A DNA stretch of 64,000 nt, taken from NCBI RefSeq assembly GCF_019703515.2, contig NC_059346.1:51544001-51608000 (forward strand), written 5' to 3'. How positions within the stretch are numbered: the stretch's first letter is position 1; each line of letters begins with the position of its first letter. The DNA is from Myxocyprinus asiaticus. Its lineage: Eukaryota; Chordata; Actinopteri; Cypriniformes; Catostomidae. Below the pieces are notes generated by a model that was given only the letters and a program-made list of their open reading frames with translations, did not search any database and had not been told where the DNA came from. Below are positions 11,571-21,400 of the stretch, piece after piece. The position numbers and the translations under genes were made by a program.

Positions 11571-11938
11571 TTATTAATATTTACACCTTCACACACATCT
11601 GAGAATTAGTGGCAACACGATGTATATGCCACACATCACTGTACGTTATGTACACTATGTATACTGTGATTGTATACTGTGCTTAATTCAGTTCATTGTA
11701 ATTGCCTCTAACTGTTCAGTTTGTATATTGTGTAATATGTATTGTGTAACATGCAAACTGTGTAAACATCTGTGTATTGTTATTCTGTACACTGTTATAT
11801 TGTCATTTGGATGTTGTTATTCTGTACATTGTTATAATGTTATTCTGAACATTGTTATTATGAGTGTACTTATTGTATTTACATATATGGCTGCAATGTC
11901 TGGAACATGCACGTAAGCTTTTCACACATCAGTTCTCT
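11283..11938 (+). mobile_element. LINE 3'-end fragment
   Basis: The plus strand reads LPSLQDIYTRRCVRKAW and, after a frameshift, LLLLLPSGRRTSRLWDSFFP then QAIRLLNC and a stop, the usual C-terminus of fish non-LTR elements. A 3' UTR with an AT repeat and tgtatactgtg-type sequence follows. 5'-truncated. Confidence 0.7.
11517..11568. repeat. (AT)n microsatellite
   Basis: 26 AT units inside the LINE 3' UTR. Confidence 0.95.
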
Positions 11939-11947
11939 TGATCAGAT

Positions 11948-12255
11948 CTAATCATTTACTCACCATCATGCCATCCCAGATGTGTATGACTTTCTTTCTT
12001 CTGCTGAACACAAATTAAGATTTTTAGAAGAATATTTCAGCTCTGTTGGTCCATACAATGCAAGTAAATGGTGACCAGACCTTTGAAGCACCAAAAAGCA
12101 CATAAAGGCCACATAAATGTAATCCATAAGACTCCAGTGGTTAAATCTATAACTTCAGAAGCGACATAAGTGTGGGTGAGAAACAGATCAATATTTAAAT
12201 CCTTTTTCCACTATAAATCTCCACTTTCACTTTCAGATGTGAAAGTGAAGAAAAT
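11948..12255. repeat. Left half of the AGTTCACCC MITE
   Basis: atgccatcccagatgtgtat...tttttagaagaatatttcagctctg matches the left half of 10243-10894. The outer terminus and right arm are missing. Confidence 0.7.
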
Positions 12256-13027
12256 ATCTAAAGGGACTTTCAGCCATTTCAATATTTAATAAATAATAAT
12301 AATAATAATAAAAGCAGCTCATTTTTAAACATTCATTGCGATAAAACAATGAAAAAATGGTCCTGCAGGAAATCTGACAAGCTAGTATTTTTTTTTTTTC
12401 ATCCACCAGCCACCTTGACTGGTAGGCTAAAAAGTTAATTTCAGACCCTGAATGTAACTGAAAAATCTGTCGGCCTAAAAGTAGGTGTAGCTCCTGGAAA
12501 CACCTACTGATGACGTGGCCTTCTTCTGCAGTAAGAAGGTGTTTAGCAGGTATTTGGAATGAAGTGTGCCAGGGCCTTAAGTGTCCCAATATTCAGTGGA
12601 TGAACACCTTTGCCAGTTCCTGAATTTGTGTTCACGATTTGATTCACAATGGGGGGAGCTGTTTGAGACGCACCCAGTGCTTACAGTTTTCGAGAAAATT
12701 AACCTATGGTTGGTTTACTAATAGTTGTCGCTGCATATTAAGCTGGGATAGGACAAAGTATTTTAACACAGAAAAGTTACATACTTCAGCTTTATTGTGG
12801 TTTTATTGTGTTCACTTTCCAACCCAAAAGCTATACAACAACAGGTTTAAGGTGTTTAAAATCAACATACAAAAGAAAGCAAGCATTTATGCAGTTGGAT
12901 TTAAAACCTTATAGTTTCTGAGATGTAACCCCTATGACAACTAGCCCCGGTCTCCCTAATATGCAAAAAAACCCCAGTGCAGACTGAAGAACCAAAGACA
13001 TGATTTCATACTATTTAAGGTACAGGA
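12256..13027. other. upk2 3' flank
   Basis: Short (ATA)n stretch at about 12294-12311 and the inverted-repeat end at 12937-12957. No gene seen. Confidence 0.5.
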
Positions 13028-13033
13028 TTTATT
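13028..13033 (-). terminator. Candidate upk2 polyadenylation signal AATAAA
   Basis: AATAAA on the minus strand, about 80 bases after the upk2 stop codon. It is the first such hexamer downstream. Confidence 0.55.
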
Positions 13034-13110
13034 TGAAATGTAGGCACAATTTGTAACTTTTGATTATTTTGAAATTGGAGTGATTTAAACTAAAGTGCAT
13101 TGTATTCAGC

Positions 13111-13244
13111 TCATTTTGAGAAAAACACAGTAACAATGATGCCAACGAGGAGGAGAGCCATAGCCAAAGACAAAATGACTGTGATGACCACCATTGCTCC
13201 ACTGCGGGCTGGCAGACCATCATTTATTTCACGATAATCAGTTG
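13111..13244 (-). CDS. upk2: upk2 exon 5 (transmembrane)
   Basis: Acceptor TTCCAG|CAACTG. Encodes ATDYREINDGLPARSG, then the membrane span, ending VFFSK and TGA. Confidence 0.92.
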
Positions 13245-14405
13245 CTGGAAAAAGACAAGACAAAAAGACCGTCATATCACAATAACCCCCAAGCCAGCTC
13301 AACTTTAATATTTTCCTGAAGTTAAAAAATGTTCTTTGTTATAACTGTACTCTATGCTCCAAAAGAAAAACACCATGCATATTTATTTCACATGACTCCT
13401 GAATATTCTGCCCACTATTATCACTGAAAATACACCATTTACTGGTTAAAATAACACCGTTTGATGTTTTTGATTTAGAACACTCCAGTCTGTGGGGAAA
13501 TATCTGACAGTTTTGAGGACTTTTCCTACAACTAAGGTTGAAGGGGCATGACACAGGCTTGAAATACAGTATTTGACATTTATTCTCTACTTTGAACCAT
13601 ATCGATACCTAATTTAGCAAGGGACTCATTTTAAATGACTGTATAATATTTTGGTAACACTCTGCAATAAGGTTCCATTCGTTAACATTCGTTAATGCAT
13701 TAGGTATCATGAACTAAGAATGAACAACATATTTTTTTTACAGCATTTATTAATCTTTGTTAATGTTAGTTAATAAATATACAATTGTTCATTCTTAGTT
13801 CATGTTAGTTCATAGTGCACTAACTAATGTTAATATGTACTTAATTTTTGATTTAACAAATTTATTACTATATGCTGAAATTAACATTAAACAAGAATAA
13901 TAAATGCTGTAAAAGTATTGTTAGTTCATGTTAACTAATGTTAACAAATGGAAACGTATTGTAAATTGTTGCCAATATTTTGAATGTAATGTAAATTGTT
14001 ACCGTTTGTAGTCGTATCAGTCAAGGCTGAGCTGATCACATTTTCAATCCTGTACCACATGCTGAAAGAGAAACACACTTGACTTTGGGCTTTTTTTTTT
14101 TATTGAGACAAAGCAACACGTCTGCGAGGTCATCCAATTGACCTGTTGTTTTTATATAAATATAATTATAAAAGCTATAGACTAACCATAATTCAATCTT
14201 AACCTACCCCTAAATGAAAATCTTTTGCATTTTGAGAATTATATATATATATTAAAGCTAATTCAAATCACTATAGACTAACCTTATGCAACCCTTTGCA
14301 AAATAATAAGAAAAAAGTTTTATTTAAACATTTAGAGCTGTTTATGCAAATGAGGATGACTTCAAAGGTTTTGGGAGGGTTTTGTAAAATTAAACTTACT
14401 TTTGA

Positions 14406-14449
<44 letters not shown>

Positions 14450-15137
14450 TTCACCTGTATGTTGTTCCATTTTTTAGGCCTTTCAGAGGGTAACCCAGCT
14501 GAGTCTGGCTGACAAGACAGGATGGGACCTTGAAAGACTGTGTATCTGCAGACACATAAATAACCAGGAAGAATAAGTCATAATTCTTAATGTTTTATCC
14601 CATCATAGTGATAAACAAAAATATTCTTTGCCACTGCATGTTATGTAGAGTTCATATTTAGTAGCTCATTTTACCACATTTAGTAGCTTATATGCCAGAT
14701 AGATGAATATTATGCATACTGTTTTGACTGCCGGGCAGTTCCTGGTACAGCAGATCAACTGTCTTGTTTCCATAAGTGGAACAGTCAGGTAGACGAAGTA
14801 GAAAAGAGTTTGGGAATTTGCTTGCCAGCACCCCGTCTGCATCAGGATTCAGCAAGCTAATCTGTAATTCTAAAAAGCAAATATAAAACAGAAAACCTCT
14901 GAAAATAAATGCTTAATAAGTGTTGTTAAATATAATTTACTGACAACATTCATTCAACACATCAGTAGTTCCATCAAGGTATTATTTTTAAAGGGCTTTC
15001 TCTTTTATGCTGTGAAATATTTTCATTTCCCACCCATTTAAGCTTTCTTTTTCCACCCTACCCCTGTTGTCTCTTTCTTTACCTGCAAGGTTTAGGGGAA
15101 AAATCAAAGCCCCCAGGATGAAGAGTACAGCCAGCAT
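13111..15137 (-). CDS. upk2: upk2, uroplakin-2 (five exons, 162 residues)
   Basis: Small type I membrane protein. In mammals uroplakin-2 pairs with UPK1A in the apical plaques of urothelium. Exons 15083-15137, 14720-14869, 14455-14545, 14003-14061 and 13111-13244 join in frame to 162 residues (human 184). Residues 1-18 (MLAVLFILGALIFPLNLA) look like a signal peptide. A short ectodomain follows with four N-glycosylation sequons (NKT, NNT, NGT, NAT). The diagnostic part is ARSGAMVVITVILSLAMALL, with the transmembrane segment at about 136-160. It is almost identical to the mammalian R-T/S-G-x-MVVITVLLSVAMFLL motif and leaves a two-residue cytoplasmic tail. I chose the ATG at 15137 because it places the signal peptide at the N-terminus. 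The dibasic furin-type site of mammalian UPK2 is not seen. Next to foxr1, as in human. Confidence 0.92.
13651..13975. mobile_element. MITE with TTGGTAAC/GTTGCCAA ends, in upk2 intron 4
   Basis: Left end ttggtaacactctgcaataa; right end, inverted, ttggcaacaatttacaatac. The interior is rich in gttaatgttag and ttcatgttagttca in both orientations. tatt flanks both ends (13647-13650 and 13976-13979) and may be the target duplication. Confidence 0.7.
14003..14061 (-). CDS. upk2: upk2 exon 4
   Basis: Acceptor TTTCAG|CATGTG, donor AAACG|GTAACA. Encodes MWYRIENVISSALTDTTTN. The donor lies in sequence resembling a MITE terminus. Confidence 0.8.
14408..14447. repeat. (AC)20 microsatellite next to the upk2 exon-3 donor
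   Basis: Read on the gene strand this is (TG)20, starting at intron position +8. Confidence 0.95.
14455..14545 (-). CDS. upk2: upk2 exon 3
   Basis: Acceptor CTGCAG|ATACAC, donor ATACAG|GTGAAC. Encodes TQSFKVPSCLVSQTQLGYP and KGLKNGTTY. A (TG)n tract starts eight bases into the following intron. Confidence 0.85.
14720..14869 (-). CDS. upk2: upk2 exon 2
   Basis: Acceptor TTTTTAG|AATTAC, donor AAAACA|GTATGC. Encodes LQISLLNPDADGVLASKF and RLPDCSTYGNKTVDLLYQ, the lumenal domain. Confidence 0.85.
15083..15137 (-). CDS. upk2: upk2 exon 1 (signal peptide)
   Basis: Encodes MLAVLFILGALIFPLNLA; donor TTGCAG|GTAAAG. An in-frame ATG upstream at 15242 would add a long tail without signal character. Confidence 0.85.
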
Positions 15138-15889
15138 ATTGTTCTGAAGAGTCCAGGTGTATGGAAGACTCAGAATACTCTGGATAAAACTGGGATGGGA
15201 AAATACAGCATGACTGAAACCGGACAAGCAAGACGGAATCATATAATCAAGTCAATCATTGGGCACAGCAAACAGGTTTGGCCAGGTGCATTTAAAATAA
15301 CAGCCCTTCCCTAGGATACACCTTAGGGAGGTCTTAAATCATGAATGTATGATCTAACTGATGCAGTAAATCCATTATTATATTAAGACTCCTGTACTTG
15401 AGGGACTGTGTTTGTTGAGGGAAGTTGTTTGACATTTGTAGATGTTAATGTCATTTTTAGTATTTTTATTATTATTATTATTATTATCATAATTTTTTTT
15501 TTTTTTTTTATGATATGTGTAAACAGATTTGAGGAGGTTTTATTAACATTATTTTTCCCAGTATTATGTGACAGCATTCAACATGGCTGCCCTCTAGTGG
15601 AAAAAGAGGTTAAATGTATTACTAGCTATTTTTGTATTAGCATACTACTAATCTACTCTTAATTTCTGCAGTATACAGTACTGTGCAAAAGTCTTAGGCA
15701 CATTAGATGCTTCTCAAAAATATTTGTCTTAAGATGGTTATCTTCTGCTTTGGTGAGTCAAGAGGAAATATCAATTTTAGATTCCCAAACATTCCTGTGG
15801 CAAATAGAATAGAATAGAAGAACAGGGAACCCTGCAACAGATGGCATGACCCCCACATAGCCCCCCACTGAACATCGAGTCAATCAAAC
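15138..15889. other. upk2 5' flank
   Basis: Contains an (ATT)n tract at about 15466-15487 with a following T run. No gene seen. The upk2 promoter should lie in the first few hundred bases; no clear TATA box is visible. Confidence 0.5.
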
Positions 15890-16168
15890 CCAGGTAGCTC
15901 AGTGAGTATTGACGCTGACTTCCACCCCTGGAGTCGCGAATTTGAATCCAGGGTGTGCTGAGTGACTCCAGCCAGGTCTCCTAAGTAACCAAATTGGCCT
16001 GGTTGCTAGGGAGTGTAGAGTCACATGGGGTAACCTCCTCGTGGTCACGATTAGTGGTTCTCGCTCTCAGTGGGGTGCGTGGTAAGTTGTGCGTGGTTCG
16101 CGGAGAGTAGCATGAGCTTCCACATGCGGAGTCTCTGCAGTGTCATGCACAGCAAGCCATGTGATAAT
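15890..16168 (+). mobile_element. tRNA-derived SINE, 3'-truncated
   Basis: Begins with a tRNA-like head: an A-box-like tagctcagtgag near 15895 and a B-box-like tttgaatccag near 15940. The body follows (ctgagtgactccagccagg, cacatggggtaacctcctcg, ggttctcgctctcagtgggg), as in a SINE common in cyprinid genomes. The 3' tail is lost. Confidence 0.75.
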
Positions 16169-16998
16169 ATTTAGTAAGAAGAACCGTAGCATTCAATATA
16201 TATATATATAAATAAATTATATATATTAATTTTTAGTCCTTTCAGATGGAAAACATTTATACATATAAATGATGTGATCCAAAGTGCATTTGAACAGCAG
16301 TGAAACACTTTCTTATGATGTGTTACATTCATACAAGCAGACAGAGAAGTAAGTTTGAAGTAAGTTTGGAGCAGAAGAAATAGAAATAAAGCTTGTGTAA
16401 ACTGTCAGCTTTACGCTAAGCTAAAATGCTATTTCTAGCCATTTTACATGCACATGTTATCAGACACGATCATATTTTTTTATCAAGAAAATTCACGTTG
16501 GATCATAATTTCTTTTTTCTAGTAAGACCTTTAATATTAGGGCAAAAATCATATTCTTGATAATAATTTTTTATTTGTTTTCCTATAAAAATATCTAAAA
16601 AATCCTTAAAACAAGATCAATTAGATTTATCTTGTTTTAGAAACAACACTGGATAAGATATTTAGGTTTTTCAGAGAATGTATTTTTAACATGTGTATTT
16701 TGTCTTACTGTACTGGCAGAGTTTTTATAGTCAAAATAAGTGAAAAAATCTACCAATGCTGAAGAAGTAATCCAAAGTATTTATAATACGTTACTGACCT
16801 TGAGTAATCTAATGAAATACGTTACAAATTACATTTTACAACATGTATTCTGTAATCTGTAGTGGAATACATTTCAAAAGTAACCCTCCTATATATATAT
16901 ATATATATATACTTACCGCGATACTTGAGAAGGAAAATGACGCATAATGAGCCCAATGGGGTAAGACAATTAATCTAGTTTATTTTTCTTACCCCATT

Positions 16999-17051
<53 letters not shown>

Positions 17052-17280
17052 TAATTCGCTGAAAACATAATTTAATATCTTTTGTCCTTTTGCTTTAAAA
17101 GTAAATCTTAAAGGTTTTTAGATATTTTACTGGAAAACAAGACAAAATAATTGCATTGTATGAAGTAATGTTGTTCTGCACTGCATGACTGAATAGTAAA
17201 AAGTGGCAAGACGTAAGTGCTCATTTTTAATAACAGTCAAACAGTGAAAAACATTTTCCAGCTCTGAAATATACAACATT
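16169..17280. repeat. AT-rich spacer with dispersed repeat fragments
   Basis: Holds AT microsatellites at 16891-16912 and 17005-17047. A fragment with acaagatcaa...ttatcttgttttag (about 16480-16740, continued near 17050-17160) recurs at 27560-27750, 50090-50300 and 51120-51380. Another fragment (aatacgttac...gtaatctgtagt, 16763-16888) is related to 25090-25520. No gene seen. Confidence 0.5.
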
Positions 17281-17286
17281 TTTATT
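17281..17286 (-). terminator. Candidate pou2f3 polyadenylation signal
   Basis: AATAAA on the minus strand, about 0.94 kb after the pou2f3 stop. That would give a 3' UTR of ordinary length. No experimental support. Confidence 0.35.
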
Positions 17287-18224
17287 CACATTAAAAAAGC
17301 AAAGAACAAACAAACAAACAATATTTGGATAATATTAGTAATTAGAAATAAAAGCAAAAAATTCAAGAAACTTCAAATGCTTTGGACAACGTTGCAAAAA
17401 TGGTAAAATGTTAAATTGTGTAATGCAAATTTTCCATGCCAGGCATATAAAAAAGTTTGTCCCTGCTAGAAATCCTTACAAAAGTTTAGAAACACAAAAC
17501 TAGGTGCTTGCTTAATATATACTAAAAATTGTAAACTGTATAGGCCTGTTTATATTTACCAGAAAAGGTTCTCTACATGTTGCTTCAAAATGACTGCACA
17601 CATTAGAGCCAGCTGTTTCAGTCTTGACCTCAACCAGGGCCAAGAACTGACAAGAATATTGCTGCATACTAGCATCTAAAATGGTCATTTACACCTTCAT
17701 TGTAAAATTATCGCATTACACATTGTTGAAAATAACAATGACAAATGTTTCTAATAAAGCAATATGTAAACAATGCATTCAAATATCAATGGTCTTTAAA
17801 AGGTAATTTTTTGGTGTGCAGGTTTTCACATCATTCTCAATTCAAATGGCCAGATTTAAACCTTCATTTCCAACAAAATCGGCACACATGTGAAAGCAGA
17901 ATGCAAAAAAGGGTTTCATACCCATTAAAGGTTCTGCATTATTAAAGCAATAATTTTCTTCGTAGTAAGATTGCATATCTAAACAATGTGCCATTGCATA
18001 GTGCTTTTTTCCCTTTGGTAATAAACATTGAAGCTCTATTCACAAGCCTTTGAACTTCAGATCATGAGAAACATAACAGTGGTTTTCTGCGTTTTGCCTC
18101 CACGTTTAGTGCAGGTTGTAAACATTTCAAAATATATTTTTCCCTTCTATCACAGAGAACTCTCTGGTTTGGTGAGTTATGAAGTCAGAGGCTGTTGCCT
18201 CAGGACGTTAGTCTTCGGGGTTGC

Positions 18225-18264
18225 TCAGTGGTGGTAAGATGCGGTGTTCCAGCGATACCAGGAT
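18225..18264 (-). CDS. pou2f3: pou2f3 coding exon 12 (C-terminus)
   Basis: Acceptor CCTCAG|ATCCTG. Encodes [12 protein letters not shown] and TGA, matching the SWYRWN signature of mammalian POU2F3. It lies 5.2 kb from exon 11. Confidence 0.92.
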
Positions 18265-18430
18265 CTGAGGAAGAGCAAAATTATTAATATGTGACCTTTA
18301 CTGAGACTGGCTACATGTTAAGTGCAGATGTAATATTGTTGTAGGCATTTGCTGAGAGCTTTAGTGATAGTTCACCTTAAAATAAAAAATTCTGTTTTCA
18401 TCTACTTACACTCATGTTGTCCAAAACACA

Positions 18431-18462
<32 letters not shown>

Positions 18463-21400
18463 TGGCATGAAATGCAAAGTGAGTTTTCTAGCTCAGTGGT
18501 TCTCAACTGACCCAACACAGTATCAAAATTTAGTATTCAAAAATAGGAAATAGACAAATGACAATTTTGGGTTCTAAATGTCTCTTGAATTTCTACGGCT
18601 TCATGCTCTTTCATTGCACAAAACACATTGTGGTCAGCAAAAAACATGTTTATCCTTTGTTGCAAGTGAACTGGTATGTTACATGGTCTGGGCTGTGTTT
18701 TTATTTCACCTTGCATGGTTTTATTCATAGTTTTTGAGGATGTCACACAACCTGTTCATGCTGACATCTGCTAGCTTCTAACAAGTGACATGAATTTGTA
18801 CCAAATTACTGTGCATTTGAATCGACGGACAACGTTTGACATCAACGACAGAAGATGCAGAAAGCGTTTGTTTTCTCTTCCCTTTTAATTTGCTAAGCCT
18901 ATTTATTTTGCAAATCCTAACCATCAACCTAGTCTCATAGAATGACCGTTACTACAACTACATTATTGCAAACTGATTTTTATGTGCTGCTTTCTACAAT
19001 TTGCTGCATTTTCCTGGTGAAATAAACACTAGAGGCACTACAACAACAGTGCATTTTTTTTTCTTCACTTTCACACAAATCACAACTACAACGAATGACT
19101 ATGACTTTATAAACACTTTTATTATGCGCACTGCTATGTTATGATATCGAAACACTTTTATTATGATGCATCATTTGAAAAACGATACATTTTAACCCTT
19201 GTATTACAGACCCACTGTAGCATCTGGACAAATCAGACACACAATTATTCATTATTTAATGAATAATCCAACAGACGTCTCAAGACCATTACAAGCAAAG
19301 GTCCAAGTAGGCCCAAGCAGACTCCGAGATGTCTGCTCTCCCACTAATCATTATCAGCTCTTACTCCCCCTTTGCTGACACTGGTCCAGCAACTAGTGGA
19401 CCTCAGAGACATTCCAGGTGGGGGAAGGTAGCCACATGCAAAAGCAAAGGAATGTGGCTGAGAAGAAACTCACTCCATTACCCCATAGGAAAGACACATA
19501 AAGCCTATAAAACAGACTTTTCTTCATTAATTTATAGACAAACTGTTTTATAAACGAACATGCATATCCTCAGGACATTGTGTCTCGTATAGTGTCTTTT
19601 GAACTGTATACCATTTTGTGCATGCTTTATGACAGAGCCACTAGATAATGTAAAATTACTGGTATCATGCTTCCTATCAAATTAATCCTAGTGTGATGCC
19701 CTAAACATTAGAGTATAGCACCCCCTTATAGCATCCATTGTATGCTTGTTATATTTTTCAGAGCATAAAGGGGCACAAACTGCTAGCTTACTCTGATCAT
19801 GTAAATGAGTCAGCTTCCAAACAAAGGAAATTTTCCTGCTGGAAAATTGCACCTTTCTCATTAGTCAAGCCAAACTTGAGAGGAGTGACCTCCCTCAGGA
19901 GTTAAAGGGCACTGTCGGAGTGACCTCCCTCTCTCTCTCTTCCCTCTTCTCTTTCCCCCTTCTGCTCATGTTTGCTGCTCGTGTAGGACCGGAAACAGCC
20001 GGTCAGACCGCAAGGTCGCGGGCCGGCAGGCCTCAAACACGTCAAGCCATGTGTAACTTCCTTGACCATAACAGAGTCAAACAAACACCGCAAGTTAATC
20101 ATTTCTTCATTCAACGCGGAAGAAATTGATTGCAACTTCAACACCATCGACTCAAGGATCCATCAAGACTTTCTCCTGAGACTGCATCCGGGCTCTCTCT
20201 CAACAGCCAAGGCATTGCAAGTATCATACAATTAACTAACTTAACAGAGGTTTAGTGTAAGCTGTGAACCCCTTTGTTAACAAAGGTGCTTTGAAGTAAG
20301 AAACTGATGGTTCTTTCAGATGGTTAAATGACTCTTGTCATAGCTTCTTTCCCCTGTTCTGTTCCGGTTTCATTCACTTTCACTTTTCCATTTCCCATAT
20401 ATGTGGGATTTGTGTGTATGTGTTTGTTTAGATTAGTTATGTGTTTGTGATTTAGTTAAATAAAGCTTTTGTGTACATTCTTGCGAGTTGATTCTGGTCT
20501 GCTTGTAAATCAATGTCAATTTAATGATTTGATCACAGCTACATGCTAAGAAAGAGTTATTTTTCTGTGGCCACGAAAAATATCCTTTCTGAGAGTTGAT
20601 AGACGATCAGTAGTTGATCAACAGATTAATTGATTATAATGTTAATTCAGCTACATCAAGTTAATTCTATTAACTGATCCAAATATTTATAATTGATTAT
20701 AACGAGTTATGATTAATTATTCATATTCCCCTTTTAAAGATAATTTGACTGTGGTATATTTTGATAAATAATCTCATCCCTGTTTTAAAAGATTTCACTT
20801 CAAAGCTGTACCTAAATATGTGTAATATTATTTTCAATAAGCCATGATAATAATATTACTCCAATAAGAGAATTAATCATAATTCCCTTATTAAAGCTAA
20901 TTCCTTACAATAGCAGTTGTGAGTGGATACAACAAGACGTTGTATTACGATTTTAATGGTGGAGAATTTTATTCAGACAAATAATCTAGTTATTTGTCAT
21001 TTATCTAATTTATAATGGTTGTCGAACGCGACTAATTCCATTATAAATTTCCTTACATAATAATGTAGAATAAGGATAGTTTAATTTAATTCCTAGCTCA
21101 CACATACTGTTTCCCTACATATAATGGTGGAGGTACGCGGGCACTTTAACCCATCCTGTGTACATTTATACTACCAAATTCGCTACACCACCTACATTTA
21201 CACACTTATTCCAATGTGATCAGCTTCCTCAATAGCTCACTTGAGGACTTTGGACTTGGCAGACTGCGGTTTGAGCCCAGCCAAACACGCAAACTGACAT
21301 GTGAGACGAAAGTGTCATAGAAGCAACATACAATTGCATGGTTGCTTCAGAAAATGTGCTTTTTATGTCACATTTGCTTTTTTCACACTATCGGTTAGGT

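Larger units (their letters stand above)
11232..12957. repeat. Inverted repeat pair GGGAGACYGGGGCTAGTTGTCA
   Basis: gggagactggggctagttgtca at the left end is matched in reverse complement at 12937-12957 (gacaactagccccggtctccc). A LINE 3' end and a half MITE lie between. It could be one transposon with nested insertions, or two separate fragments in opposite orientation. Confidence 0.4.

Noticed and set aside
15138..15242. Longer N-terminus for upk2 from the ATG at 15242
   Set aside because: It would bury the signal peptide behind about 35 residues with no family counterpart.
15890..15965. Possible functional tRNA gene
   Set aside because: A- and B-box-like words are present but no proper acceptor stem or cloverleaf, and SINE body sequence follows directly.
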